Source of the DNA: Candidatus Aerophobota bacterium
GTDB taxonomy: Bacteria > Aerophobota > Aerophobia > Aerophobales > B47-G16
DNA: 11,697 nucleotides
Assembly (NCBI GenBank): GCA_003648815.1
Contig: QMPZ01000035.1
Location: 1-11,697 of the forward strand
Direction of reading: 5' to 3'
Shown: piece after piece, positions 1 to 6,745 of the stretch
Layout: each line of letters opens with the position of its first letter
Numbering within the stretch: position 1 is the stretch's first letter
The notes under the pieces: generated by a model
The model's input: only the letters and a program-made list of their open reading frames with translations
Databases searched by the model: none
What the model was told of the DNA's origin: nothing
Position numbers and translations under genes: made by a program

Positions 1-475
1 CTATAGGTCCAATCCTCAAAGTCCAGGCCAGATAAAGACTCCCTGTCAAGTAAATAATCCCCGTACCCACTCCCATGGCTACAGTCAGGTGAAAGGGGGA
101 AATGTCCTCTCTCTTTGCCAGCCTTCCCACCACATAAGAAGCTAAGATGAAGCCAATTATATATCCCCCCGTGGGACCGCAAAGATAGGACAAGCCTCCG
201 TTGGCACCGGCGAAGACGGGAAGGCCTCCTATCCCCAGAAGAACGTATAAAAGCTGGGATATCCCACCCCATTCACCTCCCAAGACCGGTCCACTTAAGA
301 GGACAAAGAAAGTCTGCAAAGTAATGGGGACAGGAGTGAACGGAAGGGGGACCTTCACAAAGGCACCTAAGATTGTGAGAACTGTAAAGACAGCCATCCC
401 TATGAGGTTATAAGCCATCCTGGGAAGGACAATTTCCTGAGCAAACAGATTTCTTATCCTCTTAGCTTCTATCAT
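1..475 (-). CDS. bioY: BioY-type biotin transporter (ECF S component), 3' end outside window
   Basis: This is the substrate-binding membrane subunit of a biotin importer. I translated it by hand: 158 codons are visible and the C-terminus runs off the left edge. BioY proteins are usually about 180-200 residues, so most of the protein is present. The visible family signature is a PFTPVPITLQTF stretch (about residues 45-56), then a long hydrophobic region with SQLLYVLLGIGGLPVFAG, and then GGLSYLCGPTGGYIIGF. The ATG at 475 lies 5 bases after the stop of the upstream EF-G-like gene. Its ribosome binding site, AAGGAG, lies inside the last codons of that gene, so translation is probably coupled. No EcfA or EcfT gene is visible; the protein may work alone or share an energising module encoded elsewhere. 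Sitting downstream of plsX and fabH, it probably supplies biotin for acetyl-CoA carboxylase (inference). Confidence 0.92.
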   Translation of the reverse strand, partial: MIEAKRIRNLFAQEIVLPRMAYNLIGMAVFTVLTILGAFVKVPLPFTPVPITLQTFFVLLSGPVLGGEWGGISQLLYVLLGIGGLPVFAGANGGLSYLCGPTGGYIIGFILASYVVGRLAKREDISPFHLTVAMGVGTGIIYLTGSLYLAWTLRIGPI

Positions 476-480
476 AACTA

Positions 481-2553
481 CTACTCCTTTTCCGATTTCT
501 TAGATTGAGCAATTATCCTCTGGGCTATCTCATCAGGGACTCTCTCATAATGGGAAAACTTTTTTCTAAACGTTCCCTTGCCCTGACTTAAGGAACGAAG
601 TCGAGTAGAATAGTTATGTAGTTCAGCCATGGGAACGTAGGCCTTTATCCTCTTTATGCCCTTCAGGGACTCCACAGCTAAAATTCTTCCTCGCCGGCTG
701 TTTAAATCTCCGTTAGCCTCCCCCAGAAACTCATCCGGAACCTCTACCTCTACCTCCGCAATGGGCTCCAACAGGATTGGCTTTGCCTTCTCCACAGCCT
801 TTCGCATTCCCATAGAGGCAGCAATTTGAAAGGCTATATCTGAGGAGTCTACAGGGTGATAAGTGCCATCAAAGAGGGTAACCTCTACGTCAACCATAGG
901 ATAGGAGGCTAAAAAGCCCTTCTTCATTGCCTCCTTAACGCCTTTCTCTACAGCGGGAATATACCGGGAAGGAACCACCCCTCCTTTAATGGCGTCTATG
1001 AACTTGAATCCCTCTCCTCGAGGTAAAGGCCTTATGCGGAGCCACACATCACCGTATTGCCCTCTACCTCCAGACTGCCTCTTATACTTTCCCTGAGCTT
1101 CCGCAGTCGCAGTTATGGTCTCGCGATAGGGAACCCTGGGCTCCTCCGTCTTTACCTTCACGTTGAACTCGTCCTTTAATCGTTCTATCATAACCTCTAA
1201 GTGTACCTCTCCCATTCCGGAGAGAACTGTCTGTCCAAACTCCTTGTCGACTTCCACCTTGAGAAGAGGGTCTATTTTGACCAGTCTTGATAGACCAACG
1301 CTCATCTTCTGCTCATCCTTTTGCCCCTCGGGCCTGAGAGCTATGGAGGTATTTGGCTCAGGAAACTCAACGGGAGGAAAGACTATCGGGCTGTCTTTGG
1401 TGCAGAAAGTATCCCCGGTGTCCGTATTTCTGAGCTTGGCCAGGGCACCTATGTCTCCAGCGATGATCTCGGGAACCTCGTCTCGCCTGTTACCTCTCAT
1501 GAGATAAACCTGGCCAATCTTTTCCTCTCCTTTCTTTGTGGAGTTATAAACAGTGCTTCCAGAGGAAAGAACACCTGAATAGACCTTGATCAAGCTAAGT
1601 TCGCCCAGATGCGCCTCGGATAAAGTTTGAAAGACGAAGGCGGATAAAGGCTCCTTAACATCTATCTTCCTCTCCAGTTCCTTTTCTCCTTCAGAAGAGG
1701 TCCCCTTCACTGATTTTCTCATCAGGGGAGAGGGAAACAGATCCACTATGGTATCCAGGAGAAGGTCTATACCTATATTTTTCATCGCAGAACCGCACAA
1801 AAGAAGGACAAAGGCGCCTTCGGCAAAACCATTCCTCAGCCCCCTCCTTATCTCCTCCTCGCTTAAGGCTTCCTCCTCTAAGTATTTTTCAATGAGGGAA
1901 TCATCCGTTTCTGCTGCCGCCTCCAGCAGCTTCTTCCTGAGTTTTTCCACCTCTTCCCTTAACTTTTCAGGAACCTCTACCTCCCTTACCTTCCCCTCCT
2001 CATAAACTCTCCCCTTCAGCTTGATCAGATCAATTAATCCCACAAAAGCTCCATCTTGAACAAGGGGAAGTGCAAGCGAAAGACAGGGAAGGGAAAACTC
2101 CTCCTCTATTTGCCCCATCAAATTGGAAATGTCCACTTTCTCCTCATCTAACTTGTTGAGAAATATTAACCGGGGAACCTCCTCTTTGGATGCATATTCC
2201 CACACCCTTTTCGTCTCAGTGCCTATTCCAGCAGAAGGAGAGGTGACAACTAAAGCCGCTTCGCATACCTTCAAGATGGGCTTTGCCTTATCTAAGAGCT
2301 CTAAAAACCCAGGCGTATCTAAAAAGTTAATTTTATGGTCCCGCCATGAAAGATAAACTAAGGAGGGATACAGGCTGAAACCCCTTGCTTTTTCCGTCTT
2401 ATCATAATCGGATACCGTCGTCCCCTCCCTTACGCTTCCCACCTTATCTATTACACCGGACTGATAAAGCATAACCTCGGTCAGGGATGTCTTTCCTGCT
2501 CCCTGTTGTCCTACTATAGCTACATTTCGCAATCTTTCTATGGAAACAGCCAT
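481..2553 (-). CDS. Elongation factor G paralogue (EF-G-II/FusA2-like GTPase)
   Basis: A 690-residue translational GTPase with all five EF-G domains. The P-loop is GQQGAGKT (15-22). Switch II begins DTPGF (79-83), the base-recognition motif is NKLD (133-136), and G5 is CGSA (253-256). Domain IV keeps SGGRGQYGDV and the tip motif HPVDSSDIAF, and the C-terminus is an ordinary domain V ending near HYERVPDEIA. Two points separate it from housekeeping FusA. Switch I reads SDYDKTEKARGFSLYPS instead of the usual ERGIT type, and the position after DTPG is Phe, where canonical EF-G has the catalytic His. This fits the EF-G-II group, whose role is poorly known; the mycobacterial EF-G2 is reported to lack ribosome-stimulated GTPase activity. 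The ATG follows GGAGGAG by 4 bases. No rpsL, rpsG or tufA lies nearby, which also argues against it being the main EF-G. Confidence 0.9.
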   Translation of the reverse strand: MAVSIERLRNVAIVGQQGAGKTSLTEVMLYQSGVIDKVGSVREGTTVSDYDKTEKARGFSLYPSLVYLSWRDHKINFLDTPGFLELLDKAKPILKVCEAALVVTSPSAGIGTETKRVWEYASKEEVPRLIFLNKLDEEKVDISNLMGQIEEEFSLPCLSLALPLVQDGAFVGLIDLIKLKGRVYEEGKVREVEVPEKLREEVEKLRKKLLEAAAETDDSLIEKYLEEEALSEEEIRRGLRNGFAEGAFVLLLCGSAMKNIGIDLLLDTIVDLFPSPLMRKSVKGTSSEGEKELERKIDVKEPLSAFVFQTLSEAHLGELSLIKVYSGVLSSGSTVYNSTKKGEEKIGQVYLMRGNRRDEVPEIIAGDIGALAKLRNTDTGDTFCTKDSPIVFPPVEFPEPNTSIALRPEGQKDEQKMSVGLSRLVKIDPLLKVEVDKEFGQTVLSGMGEVHLEVMIERLKDEFNVKVKTEEPRVPYRETITATAEAQGKYKRQSGGRGQYGDVWLRIRPLPRGEGFKFIDAIKGGVVPSRYIPAVEKGVKEAMKKGFLASYPMVDVEVTLFDGTYHPVDSSDIAFQIAASMGMRKAVEKAKPILLEPIAEVEVEVPDEFLGEANGDLNSRRGRILAVESLKGIKRIKAYVPMAELHNYSTRLRSLSQGKGTFRKKFSHYERVPDEIAQRIIAQSKKSEKE

Positions 2554-2601
2554 GTAACTCCTCCTCTTCCTTATTATTCACTCATTAACTCACTCATGAT
2601 C

Positions 2602-3732
2602 TTACCTTATTCGTGCTTTGTATTGAATCTCCTGTCTTGCTTCTGCTGGAATCTCCAGCTCATAGACAATGGAGTTGTCCTTTCTTATGTAATTGGGAGG
2701 CTGACTTTCCAGAACTTGCCATTCTCCATAAAAATGCTCCACCACCTCTACCCTCACCGGTACATCGCGGAAGTTGTAGAGGATTATCCTGTAACCATAC
2801 TCCTTTTCTGAGGATTCTAACTTACGATAGGAAGTTTGAACCTTTTCACCCTTTACCCCCCTGGCCCTCCCAAGATAAATACTTCCCTCTTCTCCGGGTA
2901 AGACTAAATTAAGGATATCTTTGCCCACAAAGGACAGCCTGCCATCTGAACCAACCTTATAAACATAGACTCCTCCTGAGGGAAGAAAATCCCCCACCCC
3001 ACCTTCCACAGTATTCTCAAACACCAGCTCCTCCCTCACCTCTTCTCCGTATTTGTCCCCATCGAAGAGCAGTTTTTTCTTTATCGGAATGTGGCTATAA
3101 GAGAAAAGCAGAATTCGCTTCTTCTCCCCATCTTTGAGCGTTACCGGATAGGATATGGAATAGGAAAGAAAATCCGGAGGAAAATAAGGGGATACATCTG
3201 AAGAAACCTCGGAGGAGGATTTATCCTGAACCTCTTGCGGGTGAGCTTCCAGCTTTAAGCTCAGGTAGACCTGAGAGAAATCCATCCCGCTCTTATTTTC
3301 TATGTTCGCCCAGCCGGACAGGTCCATAAATCCCTCTTCTTCGTTTACCTTAGCTTGATAGTTTAATCTACAGGTCAAACCGGTGGTAAGATAAACCACC
3401 TTAAGCAAGCTCTCCCCTTCTACCCAGGATCTTACTCTCCACGAAATAAGGGAGTCGGAAAGATACTCCTGTTCTAAGAACTCGCATCCCTCCGCCTGAG
3501 GATAAACCGAATCCAGGATTATCTTTTTGCTCACCGGGCCAAAAATTAGCTGGCTGACTCCTCTGGTCAGCTTTATCTTTTTTGTCTGCTCCACCAGATT
3601 TAAGCCCTGAGGAAAGATGGTAAGCTTGAGTGCTTCTTGTTCGGCGAAGGAGCTTGATAAAGAGCAACACACCGTCGAAAACAAGGTCAATACACCGATG
3701 AGAAATCCTGCTGCTCTCTTGTTTGTTTGCAT
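2602..3732 (-). CDS. Secreted DUF4139-like protein
   Basis: A 376-residue exported protein of unknown function. The N-terminus has basic residues (K5, R6), a hydrophobic core at about 8-22, and a likely signal peptidase I site after SSFA (residue 30). Cys22-Cys23 are not preceded by a good lipobox, so I do not call it a lipoprotein. The rest is predicted to be beta-rich. It resembles the DUF4139 family, with SGWANIENKSG (139-149) and DFLPSGGVYVYK (248-259) followed by FVGKD and a conserved LPGEEG turn. The last part looks like an immunoglobulin-like strand repeat. The family is widespread and uncharacterised; the assignment is from pattern recognition only. It lies 28 bases after fabH with an AAAGGA ribosome binding site, so it is probably co-transcribed. 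Its place in a lipid operon suggests an envelope role, but that is inference. Confidence 0.72.
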   Translation of the reverse strand: MQTNKRAAGFLIGVLTLFSTVCCSLSSSFAEQEALKLTIFPQGLNLVEQTKKIKLTRGVSQLIFGPVSKKIILDSVYPQAEGCEFLEQEYLSDSLISWRVRSWVEGESLLKVVYLTTGLTCRLNYQAKVNEEEGFMDLSGWANIENKSGMDFSQVYLSLKLEAHPQEVQDKSSSEVSSDVSPYFPPDFLSYSISYPVTLKDGEKKRILLFSYSHIPIKKKLLFDGDKYGEEVREELVFENTVEGGVGDFLPSGGVYVYKVGSDGRLSFVGKDILNLVLPGEEGSIYLGRARGVKGEKVQTSYRKLESSEKEYGYRIILYNFRDVPVRVEVVEHFYGEWQVLESQPPNYIRKDNSIVYELEIPAEARQEIQYKARIR

Positions 3733-3760
3733 AGCTTTCCTTTACCTCAAAGGCTGTCTC

Positions 3761-4747
3761 CTAAAACCTTACCACCATAGAGGCCCAGGTAAGCCCCCCT
3801 CCAAAGGAGGTGAAGAGCACCCTGTCTCCCCTTTTTATCCTGTTTTCCTTTATAGCCTGATCTAAGGCCACGGCGATAGAGGCAGCTGACATATTTCCAC
3901 ACCGATCCAGGTTGATGTATACCTTGTCCATGCTCAGCCCTATCCTTTTAACTACGGCATTTATAATGCGAATATTGGCTTGATGTGGGATAAAAAAATC
4001 GATATCCTCCGGGGATAGCTTCCCCCTCTCTAAGGAGATCTCTATTGCCTGAACCATTATCTTCACTGCCCTCTTGAACAACTCATTTCCCTTCATCTTC
4101 ATATAGTGCTGCCTGTTCTTCACCGTCTCCAAGCTCGCCGGAAGCCTGGATCCCCCTGCAGGAACTCCTACCAGATCTGCTCCTCCCCCATCAGCACCTA
4201 AGTAGGTGGAGATTATCTTGCTTTCGCCATTGGACGGCCTCAAAACCGCTGCTCCTGCTCCATCGGCAAATATCACACAGGTACTTCTGTCCTGCCAGTC
4301 AACAATCTTAGAAAGAGCCTCTGCAGCTATCACCAAAATGGTGTCATACATGCCGGTGGCGATGAACTGACTTCCGATGCTGAGTCCATAGAGAAAGCCG
4401 GAACAGGCAGCCTCCAGGTCAAAGGCAGCAGCTTTTTTTGCCCCTAACCTATCCTGAAGAATACAGGCGGTGGCAGGAAAGATCATGTCGGGAGTAATGG
4501 TAGCCACCAAAATCATGTCCAGGTCCTCAGCTCTTACATTCGCCGACTCCAGCGCCTTTTTAGAAGCCTCATAAGCTAAATCTGAGGCTGCCTCATCTTC
4601 TCTGGCAATCCGACGTTCCTTAATCCCTGTCCTCGTGCTTATCCACTCATCTGAGGTATCCACCATCTTCTCTAAGTCAAAATTAGTTAGAACCTTGCTG
4701 GGAATATAAGACCCCGTTCCTGCTATCTGAGTCTCTCTTAATTTCAT
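3761..4747 (-). CDS. fabH: Beta-ketoacyl-ACP synthase III (FabH)
   Basis: Condenses acetyl-CoA with malonyl-ACP in the first elongation step of type II fatty acid synthesis in the cytoplasm. The protein is 328 residues, usual for the family, and has the complete catalytic triad: Cys115 in LEAACSGF, His255 in IPHQANIRI and Asn285 in CGNMSAAS. The N-terminal strand IAGTGSYIPS and the DEWISTRTGI motif are also typical. I chose the ATG at 4747 because GGAGAAG lies 6 bases upstream. A GTG at 4762 would add five residues but has a poor ribosome binding site. The start lies inside the end of plsX, overlapping it by 65 bases. No fabD, fabG or acpP follows; the next gene is the DUF4139-like protein. 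Confidence 0.97.
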   Translation of the reverse strand: MKLRETQIAGTGSYIPSKVLTNFDLEKMVDTSDEWISTRTGIKERRIAREDEAASDLAYEASKKALESANVRAEDLDMILVATITPDMIFPATACILQDRLGAKKAAAFDLEAACSGFLYGLSIGSQFIATGMYDTILVIAAEALSKIVDWQDRSTCVIFADGAGAAVLRPSNGESKIISTYLGADGGGADLVGVPAGGSRLPASLETVKNRQHYMKMKGNELFKRAVKIMVQAIEISLERGKLSPEDIDFFIPHQANIRIINAVVKRIGLSMDKVYINLDRCGNMSAASIAVALDQAIKENRIKRGDRVLFTSFGGGLTWASMVVRF

Positions 4748-5747
4748 CTCTGACTTCTCCACTTTTGCTCAATGAGCTTTCGATATGCCGATTTATTGTC
4801 GCTTTGGCAAACTCAAAGCTGGTCACGATGGCATTTTTAATTGCCTTACTGGAAGAAGCACCGTGGGCTATCACACAAACCCCATCTACTCCTAAAAGAG
4901 GTACTCCGCCATATTCAGCATAATCTAAATCCTTTCGTAAGCTTTTTCGCCATTCTCTACTAATTAACCCTCCTAAGCCAAACAAGGCCTTCTCCGCTCC
5001 CCTTTCCACCACATTAAGGGTTGTTCTGGCGAAGCTCTCAGCAAACTTTAAGATTATATTTCCCACAAATCCATCGCAGACGACCACCTCCACCTTTCCG
5101 CTGGTGATATCTCCACCTTCTATATTCCCCACAAAGTTTAAGGATGAATCCTTGAGAAGCTTGAAGGTCTGGGTGGTTAACCTGTTTCCCTTGTTCTCTT
5201 CTGTGCCGATATTTAAAAGGCCCACACGAGGTTTTCTTTTCTTAAGAATTTTATAGGCGTAGACGCTGCCCATAACGGCAAACTGAAAGAGATGATAGGG
5301 CCTGCAGTCAACGTTGGCTCCTACGTCCAACAAGACCACCTTTCCTCCATTTATGGTCGGAAAGACAGCTGCCAGGCAAGGCCTCTTCACTCCCTTGAGC
5401 CTTCCCAGCTTAAGAAGACTTAAGGCCATCACTGCTCCCGTATTGCCCGCGCTTACCAAAGCATCTGCCCTTTTCTCCCTTAAAAGATCCAAAGCTACAG
5501 CGATGGAGGAGTCCTTTTTGTTCAGGCAGGTGCTTGGCGAATCATCCATCTTAACTACCTCAGAGGCATGAATTACGGGAAAAGGAAGCTCCTCTAAATG
5601 GAGCCTTCCAGCCTCCTTTTCAATCTTTTCCCTGTCGCCAACCAGGATCACCTCAATTTGCCTGTTTTCTTCAGCTGCTTTCAGGGCTCCTTCAACTGCT
5701 GTGCCCACCCCTTTCTCTGTACCCATAGCATCTACCGCTATGCGCAT
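4683..5747 (-). CDS. plsX: Phosphate acyltransferase PlsX
   Basis: Converts acyl-ACP to acyl-phosphate, the acyl donor for PlsY in glycerolipid synthesis; a peripheral membrane enzyme in most bacteria. The protein is 354 residues. Family landmarks are the N-terminal VDAMG, DSPSTCLNKKDSS, the SAGNTGAVMA loop (about 100-109), LDVGANVDCRP, NIGTEENKGN, NFVGNIEG and VVCDGFVGNIILK. There are two oddities. The usual GGDxxP after DAM is replaced by GTEKGV. About 21 C-terminal residues are read from the overlap with fabH and are polar and family-unlike. Without this tail it is about 333 residues, the length of the Bacillus enzyme. The ATG lies 2 bases after the rpmF stop and AAAGGAGG lies in the last rpmF codons, so translation is coupled to L32. 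Confidence 0.96.
   Translation of the reverse strand: MRIAVDAMGTEKGVGTAVEGALKAAEENRQIEVILVGDREKIEKEAGRLHLEELPFPVIHASEVVKMDDSPSTCLNKKDSSIAVALDLLREKRADALVSAGNTGAVMALSLLKLGRLKGVKRPCLAAVFPTINGGKVVLLDVGANVDCRPYHLFQFAVMGSVYAYKILKKRKPRVGLLNIGTEENKGNRLTTQTFKLLKDSSLNFVGNIEGGDITSGKVEVVVCDGFVGNIILKFAESFARTTLNVVERGAEKALFGLGGLISREWRKSLRKDLDYAEYGGVPLLGVDGVCVIAHGASSSKAIKNAIVTSFEFAKATINRHIESSLSKSGEVRDEIKRDSDSRNGVLYSQQGSN
4754..4760 (-). promoter_or_regulatory. Ribosome binding site deciding the fabH start
   Basis: GGAGAAG, read on the minus strand, lies 6 bases before the ATG at 4747 and inside the plsX coding region. It favours this ATG over the GTG at 4762, which overlaps the site itself and is preceded only by a weak TTGAGC. 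Confidence 0.65.
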
Positions 5748-5749
5748 GG

Positions 5750-5944
5750 TCAGCTTTCCTCCTCCTTTTCCTTCACCACCATCACGAGCTTTCCTTTATA
5801 GTACCCGCACTCAGGACAGACAAAATGGGGCAGCTTAAAAGAGTTACATTGAGGACAAAGGCTCAGGGAAGGAGCTGAAAGCTTCTGCTGGGCTCTCCTC
5901 TTTCTTATCCGCGACTTAGAAGTCTTCTTCTTAGGAACACCCAT
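5750..5944 (-). CDS. rpmF: Ribosomal protein bL32
   Basis: A 64-residue structural protein of the large ribosomal subunit. The basic N-terminus MGVPKKKTSKSRIRKRRA matches the family. Four cysteines, CPQC (30-33) and CPEC (43-46), form the zinc ribbon seen in the zinc-binding form of L32, followed by GYYKGK. The ATG at 5944 follows AAGGAG with 6 bases spacing. It is the first gene after a good promoter and is followed directly by plsX, an order conserved in very many bacteria that links ribosome and membrane synthesis. The acidic tail KEKEEES is slightly longer than usual and carries the plsX ribosome binding site. The yceD gene (DUF177) that often precedes rpmF is absent here. Confidence 0.97.
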   Translation of the reverse strand: MGVPKKKTSKSRIRKRRAQQKLSAPSLSLCPQCNSFKLPHFVCPECGYYKGKLVMVVKEKEEES

Positions 5945-5950
5945 GTCAAG

Positions 5951-5956
5951 CTCCTT
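5951..5956 (-). promoter_or_regulatory. Ribosome binding site of rpmF
   Basis: AAGGAG on the minus strand, 6 bases before the rpmF ATG. Just upstream is the small symmetrical stretch AAAAACTCTTTTT, which could form a weak A/T hairpin in the leader. I see no further leader structure. Confidence 0.6.
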
Positions 5957-5962
5957 AAAAAG

Positions 5963-5982
5963 AGTTTTTATATATTAAAACT
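5963..5982. promoter_or_regulatory. AT-rich near-palindrome over the -10 box, possible operator
   Basis: A 20-base inverted repeat with 9 of 10 arm positions paired (arms AGTTTTAATA and TATAAAAACT on the minus strand; the only mismatch is 5969/5976). It covers the -10 box and the expected transcription start, where a repressor would block RNA polymerase. It does not match the FapR operator I know from Bacillus. The high A/T content makes chance symmetry quite possible, and no regulator gene lies in the window. Confidence 0.3.
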
Positions 5983-6002
5983 GAAACTTATCTTCCTGTC
6001 AA
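5974..6002 (-). promoter_or_regulatory. Sigma-70-type promoter of the rpmF-plsX-fabH operon
   Basis: A perfect -35 box TTGACA (6002-5997), a 17-base spacer and a -10 box TTTAAT (5979-5974, five of six consensus bases). Transcription would start near 5967, giving a leader of roughly 20-25 bases before rpmF. It sits in the 99-base space after the acetyl-CoA synthetase beta gene, the largest gap in the window. Since no terminator is visible upstream, read-through from the first block is also possible. Confidence 0.75.
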
Positions 6003-6043
6003 GGGAGAATCTATCAGCTAAGCTATCTTACAAGTCGAGAAGC

Positions 6044-6745
6044 TTACTCTAAGATAATCCTCGCATCCACGGCATAGAGTCTATCCGGATACACACAGAC
6101 GGGATTTGCATCAAATTGTTCAATTTGAGGAAAATCGACCACAAGCCTTGAGACATTGGAAATGGCCTGGCTCAGGGAGTCAAAGTCTATTGGCTTTTCT
6201 CCCCTTACCCCCTTTAGAATGGGAAGCCCCCTTATCTCATCGACCATCTCCCGAGCTTCCTCCTCATCTATAGGTGCTACTCTGAACACGACGTCCTTGA
6301 GCACCTCCACGAAGATGCCGCCCAGACCAAACATCACCACCGGCCCAAACTGGGCATCCTTGACCGCTCCGATGATGACCTCCCGCCCGGGTGGAGCCAT
6401 CTTCTGGACATATATACCCTCGATCTCAGCTTTGGGATTATAACTTTTGGCATTCTCCAGAATTTTCCGAAAAGCCCTCTCCACCTCCTCCTCGCTTTTG
6501 AGGTTCACCATTACGCCCCCAGCATCGGATTTATGAATAATTTGTGGTGAGATCACCTTCAGGACGACGGGAAAGCCTATCTGTCTGGCCAATTCGACTG
6601 CCTCCCCACTTTCCCTTGCGAGCTGAGCGGGAGGAGTGGGAATATCATAGAAGCTAAGTATTTCCTCGCAAACTGGCTCGGGAAGAAATCTTTGTCCGCA
6701 CCTCTTAAATTTCTCTATTTTAGTTAAGATTTGTTCCTTTCTCAT
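6044..6745 (-). CDS. acdB: ADP-forming acetyl-CoA synthetase, beta subunit (ATP-grasp)
   Basis: Nucleotide-binding subunit of acetyl-CoA synthetase (ADP-forming), which converts acetyl-CoA, ADP and phosphate to acetate, CoA and ATP. The protein is 233 residues, the usual size of a separate beta subunit. The ATP-grasp fold is shown by GFPVVLKVISPQIIHKSDAGGV (from residue 57), GREVIIGAVKD and FGPVVMFGLGGIFVEVLKD. His71 and Asp212 (in FDANP) fall at the same numbers as the two beta residues reported as important in the Pyrococcus furiosus enzyme. The ATG at 6745 follows GAGGAG by 8 bases and overlaps the end of the alpha gene by 26 bases, so the subunits are probably made together. It closes the first gene block. 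Other short acyl-CoAs could also be substrates; sequence alone does not decide this. Confidence 0.92.
   Translation of the reverse strand: MRKEQILTKIEKFKRCGQRFLPEPVCEEILSFYDIPTPPAQLARESGEAVELARQIGFPVVLKVISPQIIHKSDAGGVMVNLKSEEEVERAFRKILENAKSYNPKAEIEGIYVQKMAPPGREVIIGAVKDAQFGPVVMFGLGGIFVEVLKDVVFRVAPIDEEEAREMVDEIRGLPILKGVRGEKPIDFDSLSQAISNVSRLVVDFPQIEQFDANPVCVYPDRLYAVDARIILE

Noticed and set aside
201..413. Plus-strand open frame of 70 codons.
   Set aside because: It lies antisense inside bioY, has low-complexity basic sequence and no family features; bioY is clearly the real gene.
2574..2597. Seven-codon reading frame encoding MSELMSE between the DUF4139-like gene and the EF-G-like gene, with a repeated ATGAGTGA and a weak AAGG upstream.
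   Set aside because: Far too short to support as a gene, the possible ribosome binding site is poor, and nothing else marks it as a leader peptide.
3661..3669. Lipoprotein signal in the DUF4139-like protein at the Cys22-Cys23 pair.
   Set aside because: The residues before the cysteines (S-T-V) do not fit a lipobox, and a signal peptidase I site follows at residue 30.
3401..3670. Minus-strand open frame of 89 codons in another frame within the DUF4139-like gene.
   Set aside because: It overlaps a gene with a good signal peptide and start site, and its own product is rich in Gly, Arg and Ser with no recognisable domain.
6003..6043. Possible terminator after acdB (small inverted elements such as AGCTTAGCT).
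   Set aside because: No stable stem followed by a run of T is present; the symmetry is too short.
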